Of a DNA stretch of 64,000 bases, positions 28,268-37,681 are shown piece by piece. The translations under genes and the position numbers were made by a program. Within the stretch, counting starts at the first letter, position 1; every line of letters begins with the position of its first letter. Below the pieces are notes generated by a model. That model was not told where the DNA came from. It saw only the letters and a program-made list of their open reading frames with translations, and searched no databases. This DNA is from Bacillus sp. ISL-41 (GTDB lineage Bacteria > Bacillota > Bacilli > Bacillales > Cytobacillaceae): the NCBI RefSeq assembly GCF_018613235.1, contig NZ_JAGGQP010000029.1:227335-291334 (forward strand). Direction: 5' to 3'.

Positions 28268-29278
28268 TTATTTTGTTAAAAATTGATGCACAGTAGAAGC
28301 AATGGTAATGCCATTTTCAAGGTTTTTCTCTTCATTCAGTTGCTCAATCTCACCCGGAACGAATACCTGTGAGAATCCTGGTGCAGGCGGTGCCTGGCGA
28401 ATTTCAGCCATCATCTGGTCCATGTTTTCCAGGAATGCATCGGCATCAGTAAAGAATGCTGGATTGATGGCACAGAAGTAATGCCCAAGCTTGCGCTTCT
28501 GATCCAGGTCGCCGTACATCTTGGAGATATGTGGACCGAATGCTGCTCCTGCAAGCAATCCTGAGAAGATATCGACAATCATTGAAAGCCCATAACCTTT
28601 AGGGCCTCCGAATGTTTGAAGTGCGACAACTTTGGCTGGATCTGTAACGGTTTCCCCGTTTTCATCAACTCCCCAGCCAGGAGGAATCTCCTTGCCTTCT
28701 TCTTTGTACTGAAGGATTTTACCAAGGGCTACATTGGAAGTAGCCATATCAAGAATGAACGGCTTGCTCGTTTTGGCTGGAACTCCATATGCGATTGGGT
28801 TCGTCCCGAGGAACGCTTCCTTGCCGCCAAACGGAACGACGATTTTATCCGTATGGGTCATCGCAATCCCAATCAGATTTTGCTCAGCAGCTTCCTGGAC
28901 AAAGTAGCTCAGCGCGCCGCAGTGGCTGCTGTTGATCGCAGTCACCATCCCGATGCCATTTTCCTTTGCCATATCGATCGCCTGTTTCATCGCAACATCA
29001 GCGATCACATGGCCAAAACCATCATCACCGTCGACTACGCCTGTTACAGGGCCAGTTTTATTGAATTGGATATTCGCGTTTGGGTTGATTCCCCCAGCAT
29101 TCAGGCGGTTCACATAATGCTCTGTGCGCAGAACACCGTGTGAGTTAACGTTTCGAAGGTCAGCGTGTACAAGGATTTCTGCTACTTTCTCTGCATGCTC
29201 CTTGTTCAGTCCTGCCTCGGTAAGTTTCTTTACTGCTAATTCTTTCGCTTCTTGATGCGGAATGGTTACTGTTGACAT
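28268..29278 (-). CDS. Ldh-family NAD(P)-dependent oxidoreductase (malate/ureidoglycolate/diketogulonate reductase family)
   Basis: A 336-aa member of the non-Rossmann Ldh_2 family. [14 protein letters not shown] carries the catalytic histidine; [38 protein letters not shown] and [18 protein letters not shown] are typical. E. coli YiaK (2,3-diketo-L-gulonate reductase) belongs here and is also found beside a TRAP transporter. That suggests a keto-sugar acid substrate, but the family does not give specificity by sequence alone. Confidence 0.85.
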   Translation of the reverse strand: MSTVTIPHQEAKELAVKKLTEAGLNKEHAEKVAEILVHADLRNVNSHGVLRTEHYVNRLNAGGINPNANIQFNKTGPVTGVVDGDDGFGHVIADVAMKQAIDMAKENGIGMVTAINSSHCGALSYFVQEAAEQNLIGIAMTHTDKIVVPFGGKEAFLGTNPIAYGVPAKTSKPFILDMATSNVALGKILQYKEEGKEIPPGWGVDENGETVTDPAKVVALQTFGGPKGYGLSMIVDIFSGLLAGAAFGPHISKMYGDLDQKRKLGHYFCAINPAFFTDADAFLENMDQMMAEIRQAPPAPGFSQVFVPGEIEQLNEEKNLENGITIASTVHQFLTK

Positions 29279-29290
29279 TCCTTCTCCCCC

Positions 29291-29836
29291 CTATTCCAGA
29301 TTGGAATGCTTCTTTCTCAATTCTTCGTTCGTCTTTCCTGCTGCCAGGCTGTCAATGATTGCTGCATCCATGATCAGATGGGCTGCCTGGTCGAATTGGT
29401 TTCCAAGCGGCTGGATTGTTTCCGGTTCACCCGCGAGGCGATATTTTGTTGCGGCCGGAATTCTCATCCCACCTGATATAAATGGAAGCTGAAGCGCTTC
29501 ATCGTTTGTCGTAATCATGAATACTGCTGCACCGGCGTGGTGGGCACTTTCGGAAATATTCAGCGCCTGAGCGGTTTTTCCAGAACCTGAAAGTACCACT
29601 AAAATATCTTTCTCCTGTATTGCCGGAGTTGTTGTCTCTCCGACAACATAGACCGTCTTTCCGCTGTGCATCAGCCTCATGGCGATGGCCTTTGCTACAA
29701 AGCCTGATCGCCCTTCGCCTGTGAAAAAGAAACGCCCGTCTTCCTTTAGCAGTTGAACGAAGGAATCGTACTCTTCAGAATTCACATTCATACAGACTGT
29801 CTGCATTTCTTTTAAAATAGTTGAAATCGTATCCAT
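29291..29836 (-). CDS. 6-phospho-3-hexuloisomerase-like SIS-domain protein
   Basis: A 181-aa SIS-domain isomerase. FFTGEGRSGFVAKAIAMRLMH is the HxlB/PHI hallmark, followed by DILVVLSGSGKTAQALNI and GNQFDQAAHLIMDA. It converts 3-hexulose-6-phosphate to fructose-6-phosphate in RuMP systems; the synthase-like partner is eight genes away at the operon end. Start chosen at ATG 29836 with GGGAGGG upstream; a TTG at 29851 would overlap the kinase stop. Confidence 0.82.
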   Translation of the reverse strand: MDTISTILKEMQTVCMNVNSEEYDSFVQLLKEDGRFFFTGEGRSGFVAKAIAMRLMHSGKTVYVVGETTTPAIQEKDILVVLSGSGKTAQALNISESAHHAGAAVFMITTNDEALQLPFISGGMRIPAATKYRLAGEPETIQPLGNQFDQAAHLIMDAAIIDSLAAGKTNEELRKKHSNLE

Positions 29837-29847
29837 GGTCCCTCCCG

Positions 29848-30804
29848 TCAACGCTCAATGATAGATTCATTGTTTATAAAAGCGCTTACTTCTTCAAGAT
29901 AAGGAAGACCTTCATTATCCCCTGATACTGTGGTGACAAGGGCGCCGACTCCATTTGCAAAGCGGAGAAGCTGTTCAGGTTTTAAGCCATTGAGCCATCC
30001 GTATACATAACCGGAATCAAAGCCATCTCCGGCTCCTACCGTATCAATTGGATTCACGCTGAAACCAGGGGCTTCAATCCAAGTTCCATCACGGTAAAGC
30101 TTGGAGCCATTTGCTCCATCTTTAATCACCAGGTCTTTGATTCCATATTGATTGGCAAATTCTCCAAGTTCCTCAATCGAATCCTTGCCAATGATCAGGC
30201 GGATTTCATCCAGGCCAGTAAGGAGAATATCCACATAAGGGAAAATTTCATTGTAAGCCTTCCGGGCTTCTTCAATACTCCAAAGCTTTAGCCTGATATT
30301 TGGGTCGAATGAAACTGGAATGCCTTTGTCATTGGCTATTTCAACCAGCCTTTTAACAACCTTCACATTGTTCGGGTCGATTGCCATGAACACACCAGTC
30401 AAATGCAACAGGTCGACGCCTTCAAGCCATTCTTCCTTAACCTTTTCAGGAGTCAAGGTTGTAATTGGTGAATGATATCGGTAGTAAAAGGTCTTGCCCG
30501 AACCGTCACCATTGATTTCCTTAAAATTAAGCGATGTCGGATAGCCTTCCACCAGTTTCACTTCAGAGACATCAACACCTTCTCCTCGAGTGAAGTTGTA
30601 AATCACCCTGCCGAACTCGTCTTTGCCAAGTCTGCTGACCCACTTGCTATCAAGGCCAAGCCGCGCACAGCCAATCGCAAAATTCAGCTCCGCTCCGCCT
30701 ACTTTTCTATTGAAGCTTTCCACAAAGCGCAGGGGGCCTTGCACAGATGGATTGAATGTAATCATTGCATCTCCGATGGTCAAAACCTTATATCGATCTG
30801 GCAT
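29848..30804 (-). CDS. kdgK: 2-keto-3-deoxygluconate kinase (PfkB family)
   Basis: Phosphorylates KDG to KDPG between UxuA and KdgA. It has 318 aa with GGAELNFAIGCARLG near the start, a substrate-binding FYYRYHSPIT segment, VSFDPNIRLKLWS and the ribokinase-family anion hole DTVGAGDGFDSGYVYGW (catalytic Asp). Its start overlaps the 3' end of the LacI gene by 17 bases, indicating co-transcription. Confidence 0.9.
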   Translation of the reverse strand: MPDRYKVLTIGDAMITFNPSVQGPLRFVESFNRKVGGAELNFAIGCARLGLDSKWVSRLGKDEFGRVIYNFTRGEGVDVSEVKLVEGYPTSLNFKEINGDGSGKTFYYRYHSPITTLTPEKVKEEWLEGVDLLHLTGVFMAIDPNNVKVVKRLVEIANDKGIPVSFDPNIRLKLWSIEEARKAYNEIFPYVDILLTGLDEIRLIIGKDSIEELGEFANQYGIKDLVIKDGANGSKLYRDGTWIEAPGFSVNPIDTVGAGDGFDSGYVYGWLNGLKPEQLLRFANGVGALVTTVSGDNEGLPYLEEVSAFINNESIIER

Positions 30805-31828
30805 TATTCTTCTCTCCCAACACTTGCACTGACTCCCGTTCTACCAATACGGGGTCGTACCTTCTTATATCATATGAATCTTCTATTCTCCCCTCGGAAA
30901 TCAGGTTGAACAGCATTTCAGCAGAATCCTTGCCGATTTGGAAGGTTGGCTGCTTGATTGCCGAGATCGGTGTAGCTGCGATTTCAAGGAAATCAGAGTC
31001 ATCCACCGCGATAACGCTTACATCTTTCCCGATTTGAAGCTTCTTTTTCCTCAAAAACTTGAGCAGTTCAATCAGAGAAAGATCATTTGTGGCAAAAAAT
31101 GCTTCTGGCCTGTCTTCCTGCTCCCAAAGCTTTTCAAGCGCCAGCGCGATTTCTTTCCGTTCAGCTGTAGTTATCCAGTTTTCATTAGGAGTGATACCGT
31201 TGTCGGTAAGCGTTTTCTTGAAACCGGTAAGACGTTCCACCCTTGGTGAAACCTTCTGGGTGATGGACATCGATACAGCACCGATTTTATTATGCCCCTT
31301 CTTCAAAAGCTCCCTTACAGCAATTTCTGCTGCTCTCTCATTGTTCAGCATCAAAGTCGGATAAATCGGCTGCTCCACTTTTCTGTCAACGAAGACAACC
31401 GGAAAGTTCGACCGTTTCAGCTCTTCATACAAACACATATTATCAGCCGTCGGGAAGATAATCAGACCATCCACCTGCTTCGCGAGCAGCATGCTGATAT
31501 ATGCCCTTTCCTTCTCCGGATTGTCATCTGCATTGCAGACAAACATATGAAACTGGCTTTTTTCGCACGCATCTTCTATCGCCCGGATAATCTCCGTTGA
31601 AAATGTGTGAAGAATATTCGCCACAATCACGCCAATAGTTGATGACTTTTTTTGCTTCAAGCTCTTCGCGACGAAATTCGGGATATACCCAAGCTCGCGG
31701 ATTGCTTCCTGAATGCGGATCCTTGTCGGCTCCGCCATAAACTCATAACGGTTATTTATGTACTGAGAAACCGTGCTTTTCGAAACGCCCGCCTTTTCAG
31801 CAACATCCTGCATGGTTACTTTTTTCAT
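30788..31828 (-). CDS. LacI-family regulator of the uronate operon (KdgR-like)
   Basis: A 346-aa repressor. Its N-terminal helix-turn-helix is MQDVAEKAGVSKSTVSQYIN with hinge helix PNFVAKSLKQKKSSTIGVIV, and a periplasmic-binding-protein-like sensor follows (IGVIVANILHTF, DGLIIFP, FFATNDLSLIELL). As first gene of the operon, behind two CCGG-centred palindromes, it is probably autoregulated with a pathway sugar acid such as KDG as inducer. The inducer is inferred. Confidence 0.9.
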   Translation of the reverse strand: MKKVTMQDVAEKAGVSKSTVSQYINNRYEFMAEPTRIRIQEAIRELGYIPNFVAKSLKQKKSSTIGVIVANILHTFSTEIIRAIEDACEKSQFHMFVCNADDNPEKERAYISMLLAKQVDGLIIFPTADNMCLYEELKRSNFPVVFVDRKVEQPIYPTLMLNNERAAEIAVRELLKKGHNKIGAVSMSITQKVSPRVERLTGFKKTLTDNGITPNENWITTAERKEIALALEKLWEQEDRPEAFFATNDLSLIELLKFLRKKKLQIGKDVSVIAVDDSDFLEIAATPISAIKQPTFQIGKDSAEMLFNLISEGRIEDSYDIRRYDPVLVERESVQVLGEKNNARSI

Positions 31829-31852
31829 AGGAATCCCTTCTTTGTGAATCCT

Positions 31853-31913
31853 CTAAACCGGTTTAGTAAACCGGTTTAGTAACAGTATAAATGAAACCCC
31901 TTTCAAAAATCAA
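31853..31913 (-). promoter_or_regulatory. Promoter, tandem LacI-type operators and cre-like site of the uronate operon
   Basis: Promoter TTGATT (31908-31913) and TATACT (31884-31889) with an 18-base spacer. Two palindromes, CTAAACCGGTTTAG (31853-31866) and TAAACCGGTTTA (31867-31878), lie just downstream, 13 bases centre to centre, where a repressor would block the start. The spacer holds TGAAACCCCTTTCA (31892-31905), which fits the CcpA cre pattern except for the central G. Confidence 0.8.
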
Positions 31914-31983
31914 TCAGTATTTTTAAAAAATTTACACACATCTTTTTCCAATCATAGCTATCATGTTTCCTACGCCCTGAATC

Positions 31984-32014
31984 AAAATAAAGAGCAGCTA
32001 ATTTTAGCTGCTCT
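31984..32014 (-). terminator. Terminator of glpK
   Basis: AGAGCAGCTA / TAGCTGCTCT stem with a 4-base loop, running into TTATTTTGAT on the minus strand. The rest of the 31829-32130 gap contains only this and the uronate promoter. Confidence 0.8.
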
Positions 32015-32130
32015 CTTAGGAAATATATGCCGGCTCTGGCTGCTTAATAGATGCTGATGCTTCGCTTTCTAACTTGAAAGGAAGGTATCGGTTTCATGAC
32101 AAAATAATATAGTTACATACTCGAATCATG

Positions 32131-33719
<1,589 letters not shown>

Positions 33720-33837
33720 GATAATTAACTTAATTGCAGTATACCTCACACAGAAATCGCTTTCAATGATTTTGGAGTTTTTAAAAAGCAGGGCACTTAA
33801 AAACATCCACTCCGAAAGAATGGATGCTTATACTGTA

Positions 33838-34389
33838 TTACTTCTTTATTCTATATCGATTGATTCCTTCCCCTTCAAAAATGACAAGGCCTTTTTCCAA
33901 CTCGACGTAAAATGTCAACTTGCCTTGAGAGTTTTTTAACATTTCATCACGCAGGTCGTTCGCTTTTTGTTTCCGGTCATTAAAGGCAGATTGTTTCATA
34001 TTGACTATGAAAGTATGATTATGACTTAAATAGACTTCTGTTTTACGAATTCCAACGGGTTTCGTCTTCTGGACATGTTTAAGAGAAAACCAGATGCAAA
34101 AATCATCATTGTACGACTTGGTCGGAAATAGCCAGATTCCCAGATGACAGTTGATTTTTATCGGGCACATATTGATATCGCCTAGTATTTCCCTGGTACT
34201 TTTACGGCCTGCTTGGAAACTAGACCCGAGGTCAACCATCGTCTTGTTGATCACTTCAATAGGCTTCATATTAACGAGAAAAGTGTTCTTGCCTTCAATC
34301 ACTCTTGTACACAGCTTTCCGTTTTCGTCATACTCCCCTGTCAGCAACACTGTTTCCTGATTAATTCTATAATCATTTAATAGGCTCAC
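33838..34389 (-). CDS. comK: Competence transcription factor ComK
   Basis: DNA-binding master regulator of competence genes. At 183 aa it is close to B. subtilis ComK (192 aa) and shows the family core GKNTFLVNMKPIEVINKT and LGSSFQAGRKSTREILG, with LWLFPTKSYN-type sequence (here IWLFPTKSYNDDF) in the middle. The start is GTG 34389 behind AGGAGGACT. The N- and C-terminal tails are diverged and the basic C-terminal segment is shorter, so it could be a second ComK paralogue. A structured leader precedes it. Confidence 0.88.
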   Translation of the reverse strand: MSLLNDYRINQETVLLTGEYDENGKLCTRVIEGKNTFLVNMKPIEVINKTMVDLGSSFQAGRKSTREILGDINMCPIKINCHLGIWLFPTKSYNDDFCIWFSLKHVQKTKPVGIRKTEVYLSHNHTFIVNMKQSAFNDRKQKANDLRDEMLKNSQGKLTFYVELEKGLVIFEGEGINRYRIKK

Positions 34390-34621
34390 TCTTTAGTCCT
34401 CCTATGTATTGCATTCTCTGACAAAAAGGGTATACTAACAGAGTTGGTATACCCAACGCCCTGTCCTCAGGATTGTCCGCACGACTTATTCCTGGGGACT
34501 TTTTATATTAAAATTCACGCCACAACCTCCTGTCCTGTTAACAGGGCATGTGCGTCTTTACTCTCGGTGTCCATATAGCCCTATAGGTATTATTATATTT
34601 TTAGTGGCATTTAAATGTAAA
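34390..34621 (-). promoter_or_regulatory. comK promoter and structured leader with attenuator-like terminator
   Basis: Promoter TTTACA (34616-34621) and TATAAT (34592-34597), spacer 18, would give a leader of about 195 nt. It contains an ACGCACA/TGTGGCGT stem, a GTCCCCAGGA/TCCTGAGGAC hairpin, and finally GGGTATAC / GTATACCC (34447-34454 with 34428-34435) followed by TTTTT, 24 bases before the ribosome site. GTTGG-GTATA-CCAAC can form instead of the terminator, and GCCCTG/CAGGGC offers long-range pairing. I know no matching riboswitch class. Confidence 0.6.
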
Positions 34622-34668
34622 TCTGTATTTTCAGTTGAATTTCACACTAGTTCTTATGGAATATTGCT

Positions 34669-34681
34669 AAAAATTCATTTT
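34669..34681. promoter_or_regulatory. Possible ComK AT-box
   Basis: AAAAATTCATTTT fits AAAA-N5-TTTT. Two identical AAAATTCAATTTT copies occur at 34909-34921 and 34960-34972, upstream of the sigma-factor gene. AT-boxes are easily found by chance in AT-rich DNA and the spacing between these is not the classical K-box spacing. Confidence 0.3.
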
Positions 34682-34700
34682 ATTAGTATAATATAATTTT

Positions 34701-34726
34701 CTGCGGACCTGCTTTCAGGTCCGTTT
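34701..34726 (+). terminator. Short hairpin with T-rich tail between comK and the sigma gene
   Basis: CGGACCTG-CTT-TCAGGTCCG followed by TTTCTT on the plus strand, with no plus-strand gene upstream. It could end a short divergent transcript from the comK promoter region. Confidence 0.45.
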
Positions 34727-34896
34727 CTTGCGTTTATCGGCCTATGATTGAGAGTATTGGCAGCCTTATTCCTATACCGATATTATTAATATGCCAACAT
34801 AGGGTTGGAAAAATATTTATCAAGAGTTGTCTAAAAAATTTCACAATTGCTTCGGGATTGAAAATATTAATAGCACCTAATTGAGACATCTTCTGC

Positions 34897-34934
34897 AAAA
34901 AGGCCTTGAAAATTCAATTTTGAGGCCTTTTTTC
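34897..34934. terminator. Strong bidirectional terminator-like hairpin upstream of the sigma gene
   Basis: AAAAAGGCCTTGAAAATTC / AATTTTGAGGCCTTTTTT-type stem (AAAAAGGCCT pairs with AGGCCTTTTT) with T-runs on both strands. It lies about 130 bases before the sigma-factor start, so it may attenuate that gene or end a short RNA. Confidence 0.65.
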
Positions 34935-35060
34935 GTATTTTTAGGCTATTTTGCCTTCCAAAATTCAATTTTCGCGATTGGTGTCAGAGCCATAACCGGG
35001 AGTATGGTAAAGCTACCCGGGAATACATTGGAACGCGCGCGATCCCGAAAGGATTGCAAA

Positions 35061-35552
35061 ATGGAAGGCTTTGAACAACTGGCAAAACAATATGAACCTT
35101 TGATTCATAAAATTATTTCTTCGCTGAATATCTATAAAAATAAGGAAGACTACTATCACATCGGCCTGGTCGGCCTCTGGGAAGCTGCAGAAGCCTTTAA
35201 TCCAGAAAAAGGCGAGTTCACAAATTACGCCTATTCGTATATAAAAGGACAAATCCTGAACGAAATGAACCGAAACAACCGATTTGTAGAACGGACCATC
35301 CATCAAAAAGAGGAATATTGGGAAACCGTCGAGGAGACGAACGCAGACCAACCACTTGAACTTGAATTCCTGCTCAGCCATTGCCAGGGCCTCACCGAAA
35401 AAGAAACAAAGTGGGTCGTCTACACCTGCGTGGATTTCCTGTCCATTAGAGAAATCGCCGAAAAGGAAAGCGTCTCACTGTCCGCGGTCAAACAATGGAG
35501 AAATGGAGCTAAAAAGAAGGTAAAAGAACAATTGATGGAGATATTAGATTAG
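35061..35552 (+). CDS. Small sigma-70-family RNA polymerase sigma factor
   Basis: A 163-aa sigma factor with region 2 (YEPLIHKIISSLNIYKNKEDYYHIGLVGLWEAA, FTNYAYSYIKGQILNEM, about residues 9-75) and a region 4 helix-turn-helix (LSIREIAEKESVSLSAVKQWRNGAKKKVKEQL, about 125-160). Regions 1.1 and 3 are missing. Start ATG 35061 follows AAAGGA; a longer in-frame reading from 34881 would translate the upstream terminator and is unlikely. The nearest divergent neighbour is comK, so a role in stress or competence is possible but unproven. Confidence 0.85.
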   Translation: MEGFEQLAKQYEPLIHKIISSLNIYKNKEDYYHIGLVGLWEAAEAFNPEKGEFTNYAYSYIKGQILNEMNRNNRFVERTIHQKEEYWETVEETNADQPLELEFLLSHCQGLTEKETKWVVYTCVDFLSIREIAEKESVSLSAVKQWRNGAKKKVKEQLMEILD

Positions 35553-35566
35553 AATGTGGCAATAAA

Positions 35567-35603
35567 GAAATAGGACCGTGCTCAGCAGCAACGGTCCTAT
35601 TTT
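35567..35603 (+). terminator. Terminator of the sigma-factor gene
   Basis: AAATAGGACCGT / ACGGTCCTATTTT hairpin, 15 bases after the stop. Confidence 0.85.
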
Positions 35604-35660
35604 GCAGGTATTAGGCTTTTTAACTCAAGAAGCTTTAGCCTTAATTGATCTCTAGAAACT

Positions 35661-36836
35661 CTAGTCCTTCAACTCAAGAAGCTTTACCCTTAACTCATTT
35701 TCCATCGCCGCAAGATCCTGCTCGGCCAGACGGCGCTTGGTTCGGCCTTCTTCCTGGATTCTTAATGTTTCTTCCAGCGTAGAAATCAAGTTTTCCTGAG
35801 TCTTTTTCAATGTTTCAATATCGACCAGGCCACGTTCATTTTCCCTGGCTGTTTCAATCGTATTCGTTTTCAGCATTTCGGCGTTTTTAAGCAGCAGCTG
35901 GTTGGTCGTCTTAGAGACCTTCTTTTGTGATTCCACGGCATGGCGCTGACGGATGAGCGTCAACGCGATCGCGACCTGATTTTTCCAGAGTGGAATGGCC
36001 GTCACAATGGAAGACTGGATTTTTTCAACCAGTGCCTGGTTTGTATTTTGGATCAGGCGAATTTGCGGCGCACTCTGTATCGTGATTTCCCTGCTGAGTT
36101 TCAGATCATACAGCCTTTTATCAAGACGGTCAGCGAACTGGATCATATCGTTGACTTCCTGGTACTTCATCTGATCATTCGTTGCCTCCGCCGTCTTTTT
36201 CAAAGCAGGAATTGTTTTTTCATGAAGCTCTTCCAGCTTTATTTCACCGGCTGCGATATAGATATTTAATGCATTGAAATATTCCTTGTTTGTTTCATAC
36301 AATTTTTCCAGCATGCCTATATCCGATAAAAGCACATTCTTGCTGCGGTCCAATTTTACGCTGATCCGGTCAATCTGGGCACCGGTTTTCTGGTACTTGG
36401 AAAGCACTTCTTGAATGGAGCCTGACACCCTCCCAAACACCTTTGAAAAGAAGGACGGTTTCTCTACACTTAATTCATCGGGGCTGACATGGTTCAGCTG
36501 CTTCATCAAATCACTGATAATGTCCCCGATTTCTCCGACGTCCTTTTTTTGGACATGTTCAAGCATCGAATGTGAAAAAGATAATAGCTTTCCTTGCGCC
36601 TGTGTTCCATAGGTAATCATCGCCTGATGATTTTTCGGGTCAATCTGCTCTGCCAGCTGGTAAGCCTTCGCCCGGTTTTCCTCTGGGATCACATCAATCA
36701 ATTTTACAGGCTTGCTCTCCGGCTCCTTCTCCACTGCCTTCATAACTAATTCACCTTGCTCGCCAAAAGGATTGGCAAGCATATCATCCATAAGACTGCC
36801 GCTGTTTTTCAATAGATCGATATCCTTCTCTGTCAT
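35661..36836 (-). CDS. yaaN: TelA/YaaN-family toxic anion resistance protein
   Basis: A 391-aa cytoplasmic, largely alpha-helical and coiled-coil protein of the TelA (KlaA) family, linked to tellurite and other stress resistance. Recognised segments are [63 protein letters not shown] and [16 protein letters not shown]. Its start overlaps the xpaC stop by four bases. The last ten or so codons are followed by a partial repeat of themselves (35620-35645). Confidence 0.93.
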   Translation of the reverse strand: MTEKDIDLLKNSGSLMDDMLANPFGEQGELVMKAVEKEPESKPVKLIDVIPEENRAKAYQLAEQIDPKNHQAMITYGTQAQGKLLSFSHSMLEHVQKKDVGEIGDIISDLMKQLNHVSPDELSVEKPSFFSKVFGRVSGSIQEVLSKYQKTGAQIDRISVKLDRSKNVLLSDIGMLEKLYETNKEYFNALNIYIAAGEIKLEELHEKTIPALKKTAEATNDQMKYQEVNDMIQFADRLDKRLYDLKLSREITIQSAPQIRLIQNTNQALVEKIQSSIVTAIPLWKNQVAIALTLIRQRHAVESQKKVSKTTNQLLLKNAEMLKTNTIETARENERGLVDIETLKKTQENLISTLEETLRIQEEGRTKRRLAEQDLAAMENELRVKLLELKD

Positions 36837-37495
36837 TTTTTCGTCCTCCAGTTTTCATCAAGATACTTCGGCTCTTTTACCGAGTTAAGCCTGTGCTTAG
36901 CTACATCTATCTCAAAATTCAAATGGTCATAGTCATCTGACAGGACTTGATAGAGATCCTTTTCCACTGCTCCTGTCATTTCAATCAATGTCTTTTGCGT
37001 ATCGTCAAGTGTGTACTGCATCTCACGGTTCGTTTTTGACTGAGCGGAAAGAAAGGCGTACTTCTCAGTAAGTTCAAGTACAGAATCCAGGTGTGAAAAA
37101 TAAAACTGCTCCGCCTGGTAAAATCGCTTCGGTTCCTTCCGGGTCAAGCTATAAATATTCCGGACCATCCGGACCAGCTCCATCCGCTGCTTCAGCGACC
37201 TGATGTGGCGGATAGAAAACTGCACCTTTTGCAGGCGGTTGATTTTCTGCTTCGCCTCGTCCAGATTCTTCTTTATATAATGATATTCCTTTCGGGTCAG
37301 GCCGTGTTTCTTTAAAAATCGGCTCTTCATGACACTGCCAAGTCCGAAATAAACAAGTCCTCCTGCTCCGATGGCAATGAGCGAAGCCATTCCAAACGTC
37401 TGATCAAAACCAGCATAACTTAAAAGCCATATGAATCCTGTTGAAGGGATGGCTATAAGTGTACGGATAATAACTGAAAGAATCGGGTTCATCAA
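36833..37495 (-). CDS. xpaC: XpaC-like protein (5-bromo-4-chloroindolyl phosphate hydrolysis family)
   Basis: A 220-aa protein with two N-terminal transmembrane segments ([19 protein letters not shown] and [20 protein letters not shown]), then a basic helical cytoplasmic domain ([29 protein letters not shown]). It is the standard partner of yaaN in Bacillus, and the four-base overlap shows one operon. Biochemical activity is poorly defined despite the family name. Confidence 0.88.
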   Translation of the reverse strand: MMNPILSVIIRTLIAIPSTGFIWLLSYAGFDQTFGMASLIAIGAGGLVYFGLGSVMKSRFLKKHGLTRKEYHYIKKNLDEAKQKINRLQKVQFSIRHIRSLKQRMELVRMVRNIYSLTRKEPKRFYQAEQFYFSHLDSVLELTEKYAFLSAQSKTNREMQYTLDDTQKTLIEMTGAVEKDLYQVLSDDYDHLNFEIDVAKHRLNSVKEPKYLDENWRTKK

Positions 37496-37681
37496 AAATA
37501 CACTCCTTCATGGAATCCTTCCTATGTATACGAATGACATAGGGTCATTGTTTCACTTTTTCCATACTTTCATATTACCCATAAACTCCCCTGTCATTAA
37601 CAGTCTAGTAATGTAATGTTGTCTAAGACCTGAGACCGATTTTTTTGCATTGGCTATGAGAAAAGCGAACCGAAATGCCAG

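Noticed and set aside
34881..35060. N-terminal extension of the sigma factor (60 more residues)
   Set aside because: It would translate the upstream terminator hairpin, has no ribosome site and no similarity to sigma region 1.
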